From Blastomonas fulva (lineage in GTDB: Bacteria > Pseudomonadota > Alphaproteobacteria > Sphingomonadales > Sphingomonadaceae): 64,000 nt of DNA. The stretch covers positions 1-64,000 of the forward strand of contig NZ_CP020084.1 of assembly GCF_003431825.1 (NCBI RefSeq), given 5' to 3'. Numbering within the stretch: position 1 is the stretch's first letter; each line of letters begins with the position of its first letter. Both the position numbers and the translations under genes were made by a program. A model generated the notes under the pieces. That model did not search any database. It was not told where the DNA came from and saw nothing but the letters and a program-made list of their open reading frames with translations. Shown here piece by piece: positions 42,878 to 51,306 of this stretch.

Positions 42878-43890
42878 GCCGTCGTTCATTGATCGGCGAG
42901 GCCCTCGCCTCCCCTGCCCCTGACCAGCCTTCCGTCTCTGAAGCCAAGGACGCTGCAGGGGCAACCGCATCGCGCAATTTCACAACACGTCGGCTTGAAG
43001 GCTTCACGGAAGCAGCGCGGATGGTCAAGCGCCCGACCATCCGGCTCAAACCTGCAGAATGTTCGATCTGGCCGGGAAACGCCCGTGATTATGAACAGCT
43101 CACCGAACCCCGTTTGCGATCTCTGATTGAATCCATCCAAGCAGAAAACGGGAACCGCATCCCAGTAGTCGTGCGCCGGAAACAGCAAGGTGAGCTGCAG
43201 TACGAACTGATCATTGGCACAAGGCGCCACTGGGCTGTCGCGTGGCTCAACGCCAATCACTACCCGGATATCGAACTCGTCGCGATTATCGAAGATCTCG
43301 ATGACGAAGCTGCGTTCCGCCTTGCTGATATCGAGAACCGCGAGAGGGAAGATATTTCAGATTTAGAGCGCGGTTTGAACTACAAGGCAGCAGTCGATAC
43401 TTATTACGATGGCCTTCAGGCCCGGCTTGCTGAACGCGTAAAGATCTCGAAATCTACGCTCGCCCGGTACATCGGCCTGACAGAGATCCCGCAAACAATC
43501 GTAAGCGCATTTGCGTCGCCAATGGAACTTCAGGTGCGTTACGGTGACAAGCTTCTTCCAGCCATACGCAACCCATCGCTGCGCCCTAGGATGGAGGAAG
43601 CAGCAAAGCAGATCGCTGCGGAGCAAAGTTTCCGGCAATCCGGAGACGAAGAGCCAATTTCTGGCCCTCAGGTTGTTGTCCGTCTGCTCAAGGCAGTTTC
43701 GGGCAGGCCTGGCCGTGTTCAGAAAGCCGTAATCGAAGCGGCAGGATCGTCCATTGGTATCATCGAAAAGGATCGTGCACGAGGGCTCACGATAACGATC
43801 AACCCCACTGATTTGAGCGCTGACGAAATCCTCGATGCATTGCGCCCTCTGATTGAGAAGGCGAAGATTCTAAAGAGGCCTGCCCCATGA
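42874..43890 (+). CDS. parB: ParB-type partition protein
   Basis: A 338-residue centromere-binding protein. The ParB N-terminal domain shows IPVVVRRKQQGELQYELIIG then TRRHWAVAWLNA, ENREREDISDLERGLNYKAA, and an HTH (LAERVKISKSTLARYIGLTE). The C-terminal 60 residues are the dimer region. GTG at 42874 overlaps the parA stop. Its centromere is not identified; the 18-bp repeats at 45467 and 45743 are candidates. The large ParB-like protein at 22553 is a different family. Confidence 0.9.
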   Translation: MSRRSLIGEALASPAPDQPSVSEAKDAAGATASRNFTTRRLEGFTEAARMVKRPTIRLKPAECSIWPGNARDYEQLTEPRLRSLIESIQAENGNRIPVVVRRKQQGELQYELIIGTRRHWAVAWLNANHYPDIELVAIIEDLDDEAAFRLADIENREREDISDLERGLNYKAAVDTYYDGLQARLAERVKISKSTLARYIGLTEIPQTIVSAFASPMELQVRYGDKLLPAIRNPSLRPRMEEAAKQIAAEQSFRQSGDEEPISGPQVVVRLLKAVSGRPGRVQKAVIEAAGSSIGIIEKDRARGLTITINPTDLSADEILDALRPLIEKAKILKRPAP

Positions 43891-43977
43891 AGGAGGGTTT
43901 CGGACCCACCTATGACCATGTGTTCACCACTCTGAAAATGTGGTTTTTATTCTTGTATTTCATATGTTTAGCCAACT

Positions 43978-43995
43978 TGTCCCACATGTGGGACA
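43978..43995. promoter_or_regulatory. Perfect 18-bp palindrome before repA
   Basis: TGTCCCACATGTGGGACA is a perfect palindrome lying 26 bases before the proposed GTG start of repA. It is a likely operator for repression of initiator synthesis by RepA or another plasmid protein. Confidence 0.6.
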
Positions 43996-44020
43996 GTGGC
44001 AGATTTACTGGGCGAAGAAC

Positions 44021-45322
44021 GTGAGCGAGAAAGATCAGTCCTCCTCCGGTCGCCGGGTGCAGTTCGAGATGTTCTTCACGCTGCCTGATTTCAGCGACAT
44101 CTCGCTGCGGGACTATCAGGAGACCATGCAGCGTCCTTTCTTCAGCCTTTCGAAGAAGAAGCGCCTGAAACCCATTGAGTACCTCAGTCCGGATAAGTCG
44201 GTCACCGTGCATGTATCAGCCAACCCAGCCTATGGGATGGCGACCATCTGGGATGCAGATATCATGATCTATCTGGCGTCCCACCTCAACGAATTGCGCG
44301 AGCGGGGTGACAACGACCTGTCGCCGACCATTCGTGTTCAACCTGGCGATCTTCTCAAGCGAATCTGCTGGGGCGTAAGCGGGCGCGCTTATGAGCGACT
44401 GATCGCAGCGCTTGATCGTCTTCAGGCCACGACGATCAAGACGAACATCCGCGCGAACTCCAAATCCCGCGAGACCACATTTTCGTGGATCGATAGCTAT
44501 ACTCATCTCGTTGATGAACGAACCCAGCGTTCGCTTGGGATGGAAATCACGCTTTCCAAGTGGTTCTTCGACGGGGTCATGGACAAGCGAAATGTCCTTG
44601 CGATTTCGCCTTTGTATTTCGAGATAACGAGCGGACTTGGGAAATGGCTCTACCGCGCCGCTCGCAAGCACGCTGGTGGCAATGGGCCAGAAGGTTTCAC
44701 GATTGGCTTCGAAACTCTTCATCAGAAAAGCGGTAGCGAAAGCTCCCTACCCTCGTTCAAGAACAAGATTCTTGAATTGGCGCGAGCTAACAACCTGCCG
44801 GATATCAGTCTGGAGGTCATTGGAGCAGAGACGCCGCGTCCAAAGCTGAAGATGGTGATGCGTCGCCATCTCGAAAAGCCTTCTGGAAAATTCGAGGATA
44901 GTGGCTCTGTCACCACGGAGAGCAGAGCCCAGCGCATTCAGCGCGCAACCCCCGAAAAGGCAGCCAAGGTCAGCCCTCCGCCGGAATTCGTTGATCCTGC
45001 CCTCGTGCGCAAGCTCCTTGCAACAACGAGTGCGAGCTTGCGCCCCGAACAGCAAGGCGGTGCATCAGCCGCATTGGACAGCAACGCAAGCCAATCTCAG
45101 TCACGACGGAGGGGAGGGGGCGCGCAGGACACTCTTGATCCCGAAATCTATCAGGCCATCCGTTCTGAATGTCCTGGCTGGGATCTCGATGTGCTGATGC
45201 GGCAATTCGATTCCTTTCTGAACAGCAATCCCCATGAGTTGCCAAGGAACTACTCGAAGCGGTTCTACGGCTTCATGAAGAAGCACCACGAGCGCAACAA
45301 GCATACGCTTCCGGGCTTTTGA
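44021..45322 (+). CDS. repA: Replication initiator protein RepA (RPA type)
   Basis: The initiator of this replicon, of the RPA-type family known from sphingomonad plasmids. The diagnostic text is MQRPFFSLSKKKRLKPIEYL, MATIWDADIMIYLASHLNEL, YERLIAALDRLQATTIKTN and SPLYFEITSGLGKWLYRAAR. GTG at 44021 is chosen because homologues begin just before the conserved region; ATG codons at 43940 and 43964 are in frame too but lie over the palindrome at 43978. At 433 residues it is about normal length. It is the third gene after parA and parB. Its iterons are downstream at 45932-46019. Confidence 0.88.
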   Translation: MSEKDQSSSGRRVQFEMFFTLPDFSDISLRDYQETMQRPFFSLSKKKRLKPIEYLSPDKSVTVHVSANPAYGMATIWDADIMIYLASHLNELRERGDNDLSPTIRVQPGDLLKRICWGVSGRAYERLIAALDRLQATTIKTNIRANSKSRETTFSWIDSYTHLVDERTQRSLGMEITLSKWFFDGVMDKRNVLAISPLYFEITSGLGKWLYRAARKHAGGNGPEGFTIGFETLHQKSGSESSLPSFKNKILELARANNLPDISLEVIGAETPRPKLKMVMRRHLEKPSGKFEDSGSVTTESRAQRIQRATPEKAAKVSPPPEFVDPALVRKLLATTSASLRPEQQGGASAALDSNASQSQSRRRGGGAQDTLDPEIYQAIRSECPGWDLDVLMRQFDSFLNSNPHELPRNYSKRFYGFMKKHHERNKHTLPGF

Positions 45323-45466
45323 AGGTCTCTCCCGTCTGTGGGACCGGTTATGTGCGTCCGGCGCGCTAGTAGCGCCGCCGCCCAGCTTCTGACCGGTGAC
45401 AGTCTGCGGCAAGCATCGCGATTGATCGGAAATATAAGAACGGTCTCATGATGTACGCCCGATACC

Positions 45467-45793
45467 GAACGTGTTTTCGGGAATCACGCCACTTACCCCT
45501 CCCGATCAGAAAACTACGTCTACGTTCGGCACCTGCTAAAGAATTGCCGACAAGACCCAAGAGCACCAGCATTGAACACTCCGCGAGTGCTTCAGCCGGT
45601 CATCTTTGACTGAAATCAGCCATCTAACGTAGAAAGGTCGGACCAGCTTGCAGATCGCCTAAGCCTCAACTTCGGGCACAGCTTCCAAGAAGCGCGACGG
45701 ATCAGCCGGCAAGCTGGAGGAAAAAGGACGCCGCCAAAAGCCATTCCCGAAAACACGTTCAACCGGAGATACCAGATTTCCGAAAACACGTCC
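45467..45793. repeat. 18-bp repeats, two inverted and one direct
   Basis: ATTCCCGAAAACACGTTC occurs exactly on the minus strand at 45484-45467 and on the plus strand at 45743-45760, with a third copy, 16 of 18 matching, at 45776-45793. Binding sites for ParB, RepA or a regulator are possible. Confidence 0.6.
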
Positions 45794-45931
45794 GTTTCAG
45801 CCTCGGGGCAAATGGCGATCAGAAAGTTTGGGATCGACGCACCATATGTGAATCGGAACGCTAACTGATCCTATGGCCTCACGCTCTGAGCCGCGTTTTC
45901 AAAGTTATCAACAGGGCAGGGAGGTGGCCAA

Positions 45932-46019
45932 CGTGTGATCGGGCATCAGATGACGTGTTATTAGAATCTGGCGGTCGTGCTATCAGAAACCGAACATCGT
46001 GTTATCAGATTCGACATAG
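45932..46019 (+). repeat. Four tandem 22-bp iterons
   Basis: Copies begin at 45932, 45954, 45976 and 45998, exactly 22 bases apart. Each starts CGTG(T/C)(T/G)AT and, except the first, continues TAGAA or CAGA-like; copies 3 and 4 share CGTG(C/T)TATCAGA. They are the likely binding sites of RepA. A DnaA-like box lies 19 bases before the first copy. Confidence 0.75.
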
Positions 46020-46257
46020 CGACCCCGACTCGCGAGAAATCAGGAGTTTGCAGGCTGATGGCGAGCAGGTAACCTCTTAACCTTAGAATCTAAATCCCCT
46101 AACGTTTTCGCCTGCGGCGGATTTGTTATTGATTTGATTCAAGATTAAGGAAGACTGCGCTCTCGCTTCGAAAATGACCTCGCCCGAGAGACGCGCAAAT
46201 TCCATAAGAATCAGACGTCCGCAACTGAGCGGCGGTCAAAGCCTCAGGATCGATTCC

Positions 46258-46286
46258 TTGAATCACCATAGAGACCTGTGATTCAA
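46258..46286. promoter_or_regulatory. Inverted repeat before the WGR gene
   Basis: TTGAATCAC and GTGATTCAA are separated by 11 bases and end 46 bases before the WGR protein start. A possible operator or the border of the origin. Confidence 0.4.
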
Positions 46287-46332
46287 ACTTCCGATTGGCC
46301 TAGCTCCAGGCGGCTGTCGCATACTCCTCCGT

Positions 46333-46614
46333 ATGTTAGAGCATGATCAGAACGAGTGTCACATTTGGCTCGAAGCCAAAAATCCCGATCTCAATGTTGC
46401 ACGGCGCTATGCCATATCTCGGAGCCAAGACCTGTTCGGTGTTGCGATTGTTGAATTCTCGTGGGGCCGGATTGGAACGCGTGGACAGCGACGTAAGTTG
46501 TCATTCGCTGACCCGGGCAGGGCGAAAAAGTTTGTAGAGCAGCTGCTACGCCGCAGAGCGAGCTCACAAAATCGAATTGGCGTTTGCTACCGGGAAGTAT
46601 TCCGGGGTCCATGA
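46333..46614 (+). CDS. WGR-domain protein
   Basis: A 93-residue protein that is almost only a WGR domain. ARRYAISRSQDLFGVAIVEF then SWGRIGTRGQRRKLSFADPG is diagnostic (Trp-Gly-Arg). WGR domains occur alone on plasmids and in PARP-like or MolR-like proteins and may bind nucleic acids. It lies just right of the origin and is followed by a convergent HTH gene. The function is unknown. Confidence 0.8.
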   Translation: MLEHDQNECHIWLEAKNPDLNVARRYAISRSQDLFGVAIVEFSWGRIGTRGQRRKLSFADPGRAKKFVEQLLRRRASSQNRIGVCYREVFRGP

Positions 46615-46619
46615 CACGT

Positions 46620-47546
46620 TCACGTGTCCGTTCGGACGATTGCGCCATCGGAAGTTCGAAGACTGGCCATGCCGGCAGTCACCATAGCCGCAACTGATTG
46701 TGACGCGGTTCGCTTGGTCACCTCAAGGCCTCTGGCAAGCTCCGCACGGGTAAGAGGTCCGATGCCGACTACAAGACGCCAAGCCAGGGGAGCCGTCGAC
46801 GAGGCGTAGAGGCCTGAAAGTGCTCCCTCAGCCTGCAGGTGAGCCCTTTGCATGGCACGGAGGTCTCCGGCTGCACTCTCAGCAGCAGCCTGAAGCGCCC
46901 GACGTAATAGGACGGGCAGGGGATCCTCGTGAAGTTCACGGAACAGAGCCCGCGGCATGATCCCAGCAAGCGCCATTGGCGCCGAGCCCAGCCCAAACAA
47001 GTGTGGGCGCATGGCGGCCGCAAGCGACGCGGCCCAGGCCGCCCCCCGGGGCGCCGAACGTGTGACCGCGAACCCACTAACTTGGACCATCTCGCTGCCG
47101 CCTTCAAGAAAGTCGATTTCCTCAGTTCGCAGTTCCGCCAGCCATTCAAGGAGGGTGCCCATCGGATCGCGGGTCGGCAGCAGCGCATCGAGCCGTTCGA
47201 GCGCGCGATCAGCAGGCCTGTATACCTCGCTGAATCCTTCGGAGTGACTTTTGGCGGCCATGACCAGCTTGGCGGCATGGGTGAGAGGAGGGTGGCCTCG
47301 CCGGCTGATCCACGACAAGAACTGACGGCGTTCTTCGGAATACCACGAGCGCATCAGCTCGTCGGCTTCGAGCCCCGGATTGTGTTCAATTCCAAGATTA
47401 TCAAACGGATAATCGCGCACATGCACGCGCCAGAGGCGCCGGAGTGAGGCCAGCGCAAGGCATTCGGACAGCTCGGGCGAGATGAAGGGGAGGGCGCCTT
47501 CGATGCGGGCAAGCGTCAGTTGCCAGGGTGCTGGGGCAGATACCAT
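46620..47546 (-). CDS. HTH-containing protein, possibly DUF1612-like
   Basis: A 308-residue protein. The C terminus has a helix-turn-helix, LTRAELARGLEVTKRTASQS followed by VAAMVTAGM. The N-terminal PWQLTLARIEGALPFISPEL then LRRLWRVHVRD resembles the DUF1612 / RHE_PE00001 group of plasmid proteins, but only loosely. It is convergent with the WGR gene and divergent from the integrase at 47735. It probably binds DNA; the target is unknown. Confidence 0.6.
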   Translation of the reverse strand: MVSAPAPWQLTLARIEGALPFISPELSECLALASLRRLWRVHVRDYPFDNLGIEHNPGLEADELMRSWYSEERRQFLSWISRRGHPPLTHAAKLVMAAKSHSEGFSEVYRPADRALERLDALLPTRDPMGTLLEWLAELRTEEIDFLEGGSEMVQVSGFAVTRSAPRGAAWAASLAAAMRPHLFGLGSAPMALAGIMPRALFRELHEDPLPVLLRRALQAAAESAAGDLRAMQRAHLQAEGALSGLYASSTAPLAWRLVVGIGPLTRAELARGLEVTKRTASQSVAAMVTAGMASLRTSDGAIVRTDT

Positions 47547-47734
47547 CAGCTAGTTAGTATATAAATGGCCTAAAAAGTATACCCAGCTTGTACGGTGCGT
47601 TTGATGTCCGATAAATGCCCTTCACGGACGACACCCTAGTCTATATAAAGCAGCCGAAATTCGCCTCGATGTCGCCCGCGCCCTAAGGCAGGGATAAGGC
47701 ACAGCAGCGGCAATGAAGCTTGAGGAGTGTCGCA

Positions 47735-48745
47735 GTGGACGATGACAGCAGCAGGGCTTTGGGACTTTCAGATGAAGTCGCGCTTTCGCCGCTGGGGAAT
47801 GCGATCCCGCCGCAGCTCGCGGCTGAGATCGAAGCCGCCCGGTCGTACCGGGCGCGCTCCAAGGCCGCCAATACTGTCCGGGCCTATTACAGCGACTGGC
47901 GGCAGTTCGAAGAATGGTGCTGGGTGCGCGATCTTGAGCCTATGCCGGCTATGCCGGAGGCAGTGGCAACATACCTTGCCTCGCTGGCGCAGGCGGGGAG
48001 GGCGGACAGTACCATCGGGCGGCACCTTGCCGCCATCGCCTGGCGCCACAGGCAGGCAGGACAGGTTGCGCCCCAGCACCGCGATCCGCGCGATGTTATT
48101 GCTGACACGCTTGCAGGGATCCGGCGCGAGCAGCGCGCGCGGCCGACGCGCAAGAAGAGCGCTATTCTGGCGGCCGATCTGGCTCGAATGATTGCAGCGG
48201 CCGAAGGCCAGAGTCCGCGAGCGATCCGCGACCGGGCGGTCATGGCACTTGGGTTGGCGGCGGCGCTGCGGCGTTCCGAACTGGTCGCGCTACAGCTGGC
48301 TGACCTCGAGCTGGTGCGCGAGGGGCTCAAGCTCATGATCAGGCACTCGAAAACGGATCAGGAAGGGGAAGGGCAGGTGATTGCTGTTCCGTCGGGCAAG
48401 GTGCTCAAACCCGGCGCGCGGCTTAACGAATGGCTCAGCGTCAGGGGAGGGGAGGCCGGTCCTTTGTTCTACCGCACCGACGCACAAGGGATGATGACCA
48501 AGGAGCCCATGTCGGATCGCTCGGTTGCCCGCCTGATCCAGCGTTACGCCGAAAAGGTTGGGCTCGATCCTGCCGCATTCGGTGCCCACTCGCTACGCTC
48601 AGGGTTCCTGACCGAGGCAGCCAAGGCGGGGGCCTCATTGCCGAAGATGCAGGAGGTATCGCGGCAGAAAAAGGTCGAGGTGCTGCTTGGCTATGTCCGC
48701 GACGCAGCGCTGTTCGAGAACCATGCGGGTGAGAGATTTCTGTAG
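47735..48745 (+). CDS. Tyrosine recombinase/integrase
   Basis: A 336-residue phage-integrase-type recombinase. AANTVRAYYSDWRQFEEWCW is the SAM-like domain, AAALRRSELVALQLADLELV the first catalytic Arg, and AHSLRSGFLTEAAKAGASLP the His/Arg box; the active Tyr is in VLLGYVRDAALFEN. Start GTG 47735 follows GAGGAG. Such recombinases may resolve dimers or move cassettes. It lies next to the second IS110 element, and no attachment sites were found. Confidence 0.88.
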   Translation: MDDDSSRALGLSDEVALSPLGNAIPPQLAAEIEAARSYRARSKAANTVRAYYSDWRQFEEWCWVRDLEPMPAMPEAVATYLASLAQAGRADSTIGRHLAAIAWRHRQAGQVAPQHRDPRDVIADTLAGIRREQRARPTRKKSAILAADLARMIAAAEGQSPRAIRDRAVMALGLAAALRRSELVALQLADLELVREGLKLMIRHSKTDQEGEGQVIAVPSGKVLKPGARLNEWLSVRGGEAGPLFYRTDAQGMMTKEPMSDRSVARLIQRYAEKVGLDPAAFGAHSLRSGFLTEAAKAGASLPKMQEVSRQKKVEVLLGYVRDAALFENHAGERFL

Positions 48746-48987
48746 TGCGTGTTTTTGAGCACGCTGCATGGTCCAATTGACCGGGTCTGGGACTTTCCAG
48801 ACGTTCACTGGCGAAATGCCGAACGGCGGATTTTGCCAAAAGCTGACGCAACCCTGCTCGTGCCGTGAATAGCGGCTATCGCCGGGTTAGGCCCCAAGAG
48901 CGGATGAGGTGGATGGCTCCCGCTCACGGCATCTTGGTGCCAATATGGGTTGCTGTCATGCAAACCCGAGCAAAGGAGCCACCCGTC

Positions 48988-50025
48988 ATGGAGATTAGCA
49001 CAATCGGCCTCGATCTGGCCAAGAATGTTTTTCAGGTTCACGGCGTGAGCGCCACCGGTGAGGTGGTGCTCCGCAAGACACTGCGGCGAGCGCAGGTCTT
49101 GCCGTTCTTCGCAAAGCTACCGCCGTGCCTGGTGGGCGCCGAGGCCTGCGGGACGTCGCATCACTGGGCGCGCGAGCTGACGAAGCTCGGGCACGAAGTT
49201 CGGCTGATGCCGGCGTCTTACGTGAAGCCTTACGTGAAGCGCGGCAAGAACGACGCTGCCGATGCCGAGGCGATCTGCGAAGCGGTGACGCGCCAGACGA
49301 TGCGGTTCGTGCCGATCAAATCGCGCGAGCAGCAGGCCGCGCTGTCGATCCACCGTGCGCGCAGCCTGCTGATCAAGCAGCGCACGCAGCTGGTCAACAT
49401 GATGCGCTGCGTGCTTGCCGAGCTCGGCATTGCGATCCCGGTCGGCGTTGAAAAGGCGTTGCAGATGGCGCGAAAGATCGTCGATGGTGAGGCCGAGCTA
49501 GATCTGCCGGACGAAGCGGCGAACGTCGTCGGTGTGCTAGCCGGGCAGGTGCTCCAACTGCACACACAGTTGCGCAAGCTCGATCTTCGTCTTGCTGCTC
49601 TGCAGCGCAGTGACGAACGGGCCCGGCGCCTTGCAACGATCCCTGGCATCGGACCCGTTGGCGCTACTGCGCTCGCCGCATCGGTAGGCGACGCCGCACA
49701 GTTCAAGTCGGGACGACAGTTCGCAGCCTGGCTGGGGCTGACACCGCGCCAGCGATCGAGCGGTGGCAAGGAACGCCTCGGGCGGATCACCAAGATGGGC
49801 GACAACTATCTGCGCCAGCTGCTCGTTGTCGGTGCAACCGCATTGATCCGATCTGCCAGGAGCAAGCCCGAGACGGTCGATCCGCGCTTTGTTGCTCTAC
49901 TCGCCAGAAAGCCCGCGCGCGTCGCCTCGGTTGCCATCGCCAACAAGATGGCGCGGATCGCATGGGCGATCATGGCGCGGGGCGGAGTCTTCGAGCGCGG
50001 TCATGCGCCGATACTGGCTGCATGA
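48988..50025 (+). CDS. IS110-family transposase (IS1111 group)
   Basis: A 345-residue DEDD recombinase, intact. TIGLDLAKNVFQVHGVSATG and GKNDAADAEAICEAVTRQTM hold the N-terminal acidic site. The C-terminal part includes IPGIGPVGATALAASV and LTPRQRSSGGKERLGRITK. It resembles the first transposase closely in layout. ATG 48988 is preceded by AAAGGAG, although the frame is open from 48865. Confidence 0.92.
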   Translation: MEISTIGLDLAKNVFQVHGVSATGEVVLRKTLRRAQVLPFFAKLPPCLVGAEACGTSHHWARELTKLGHEVRLMPASYVKPYVKRGKNDAADAEAICEAVTRQTMRFVPIKSREQQAALSIHRARSLLIKQRTQLVNMMRCVLAELGIAIPVGVEKALQMARKIVDGEAELDLPDEAANVVGVLAGQVLQLHTQLRKLDLRLAALQRSDERARRLATIPGIGPVGATALAASVGDAAQFKSGRQFAAWLGLTPRQRSSGGKERLGRITKMGDNYLRQLLVVGATALIRSARSKPETVDPRFVALLARKPARVASVAIANKMARIAWAIMARGGVFERGHAPILAA

Positions 50026-50274
50026 GAGATCAAGAGCTTAGCTGAGGAGATCAGCTTCACGACGTTGTGAGAGCAAAGCGATGTGATGGAACGAACCGGT
50101 CGGACCGGGAACAAGGACAACCCAACGAATGGCGAAGGCGTTACAGCCTGCAAAGCCGATCGGGACCATGTTCGCGGACCCCATCAGGGCCAGCAGTCCA
50201 TGCCGACTGCATCAACAGGCCGGACAGACGACTGCACCCGACCCATCACCTGATCATCACTTTATGCTTGCAAC
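50026..50274 (+). ncRNA. Candidate bridge/seek RNA of the second IS110 element
   Basis: Noncoding tail between the stop and the right repeat. It shares GGAACAAGGACAACCC (50108-50123), GGGACC (50161-50166), ATCAGGGCCAGC (50182-50193) and AGGCCGGACA (50216-50225), in the same order as in the first element. The distance from ATCAGG to AGGCCG is 34 here and 33 there. This fits a guide RNA with target-specific loops. Confidence 0.5.
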
Positions 50275-50289
50275 GCGGGAGCCATCCAC

Positions 50290-50564
50290 AGACGCCATTC
50301 AGCTAGCGACCCCATATCGGTCATTTCTTCTGCCCATCAGTCACGCTGAAAGCCGCCGGATGCAACTACGATGCATCTCCGCGTCTTTGCCGCAAAGGGG
50401 ACAACTGACTTTATTGAAGGTCGCCTTGGCGGTGCGCTTTACGACACGACTACGATAGCACCCAGATCGTGCGATTTGGACAGTATTCCGGCGGAGATCG
50501 TATTACGTTGGTGCGGCTCGGGGTCGTTGGAGGCAGTTATTCCATTGTTCCATGAGGTTGTTTC
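50290..50564. other. Stretch after the IS110 element
   Basis: It includes a short open frame (50371-50577) of no clear family that overlaps the next gene by 13 bases. It may be the end of a gene cut by the IS110 insertion. No other feature is seen. Confidence 0.4.
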
Positions 50565-50867
50565 ATGTTCTCTATAGACGACGTCGATGCGCTTTGGGAC
50601 CACATCGGGTATGTCGCGTTATATGCGCCTGACGAGTTCCCTGAAGAGGATTTTCTAGCTGCCGATCAGCAGATGAACTTGGAGCGAGCCTTTGAGATGC
50701 TTCGCCAAGGGTTGACTATCGCTTATCCAGAGTCGTCATTTTTCGAAAGAAAATTGAAACTGAACGATATTTTGGATCAATCCTATGAGGCTTACAAAGC
50801 CGGGGATGGGGATTTGGGTAGCAAGCTATTGCATGTTTTTCAGGATGGGATTTTCAAGGCTGAGTGA
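50565..50867 (+). CDS. Small acidic protein, possibly an immunity protein
   Basis: A 100-residue very acidic protein, MFSIDDVDALWDHIGYVALY then YPESSFFERKLKLNDILDQS. Size, acidity and lower GC than the surroundings fit immunity proteins of contact-dependent or polymorphic toxins. No family is certain. ATG 50565 follows GAGG; the gene starts inside a short upstream frame, which might be the remnant of a toxin tail. Confidence 0.5.
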   Translation: MFSIDDVDALWDHIGYVALYAPDEFPEEDFLAADQQMNLERAFEMLRQGLTIAYPESSFFERKLKLNDILDQSYEAYKAGDGDLGSKLLHVFQDGIFKAE

Positions 50868-51024
50868 ACGTTCTGTCCCGCCAGCGATGAAGACAGTTAG
50901 GTTCTGTTGCCGCAAAGAGGGGAGTGCCGGGTTCTCGCTGAAGATCGTTGGCAGCTTGCGATTACGGCGTTTGCGCCCAGTCGAAGCGGTCGATTAGAAC
51001 GAGAAATGCAGCGGCTGCTCCCAA
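50868..51024. other. Intergenic stretch without a gene
   Basis: Nothing is recognised in these 157 bases except Arg/Leu-rich shadow frames. The repeat copy begins at 51025. Confidence 0.4.
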
Positions 51025-51144
51025 GAGCCGCCATTCGCCTTTCCACCCACTTTCGGTCATGAGCGGGGCCGCGCGCGATCCTGATACGTGCCGGGCAGCT
51101 TCAACAAGTTTCTCGCCGGAAGCGGAAATTCGCAAACCGACCCC
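51025..51144 (+). repeat. Dispersed intergenic repeat, full-length copy
   Basis: A copy of about 120 bases starting AGCCGCCATTCGCC and ending GGAAATTCGCAAACCGACCCC, with CGATCCTGATACGT-like text in the middle. Related copies are at 52112, 53853 and 61499. Confidence 0.6.
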
Positions 51145-51306
51145 GGAGCGGTCATTGGCGCTACGGCTACTGACTACCAAGCGGTGCTGCGGGCTTGATG
51201 CGGTCGTTTGGCTAGACCGCCGCCTTAAGGTGTACCATGTGTGCCGGAACCGTGGTCACGGTTATAGGCATCCATCGCGAAGATGGCATAGCCTTAAAAT
51301 CCTCGC

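Larger units (their letters stand above)
45323..46332. other. Origin of replication region
   Basis: About 1 kb without a gene, downstream of repA. It holds 18-bp repeats (45467, 45743, 45776), a DnaA-like box TTATCAACA (45905-45913), four 22-bp iterons (45932-46019), an AT-rich stretch (about 46075-46160) and a 9-bp inverted repeat (46258-46286). The order repeat, DnaA box, iterons and AT-rich zone is that of an iteron origin. Confidence 0.65.
48909..50289 (+). mobile_element. Second IS110-family element of the IS1111 group
   Basis: A 15-bp perfect subterminal inverted repeat (GTGGATGGCTCCCGC at 48909-48923, its complement at 50275-50289) encloses one transposase gene and a 249-base noncoding tail. 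The repeat is related to that of the first element (GTGGA(C/T)GGCT at the start) but not identical, so these are relatives, not copies. Confidence 0.8.

Noticed and set aside
48865..48987. Longer start for the second IS110 transposase
   Set aside because: The extension runs across the left subterminal repeat; AAAGGAG before ATG 48988 fits better.
50371..50577. 68-residue plus-strand frame before the acidic protein
   Set aside because: No family or clear start; kept only as a possible remnant in the findings.
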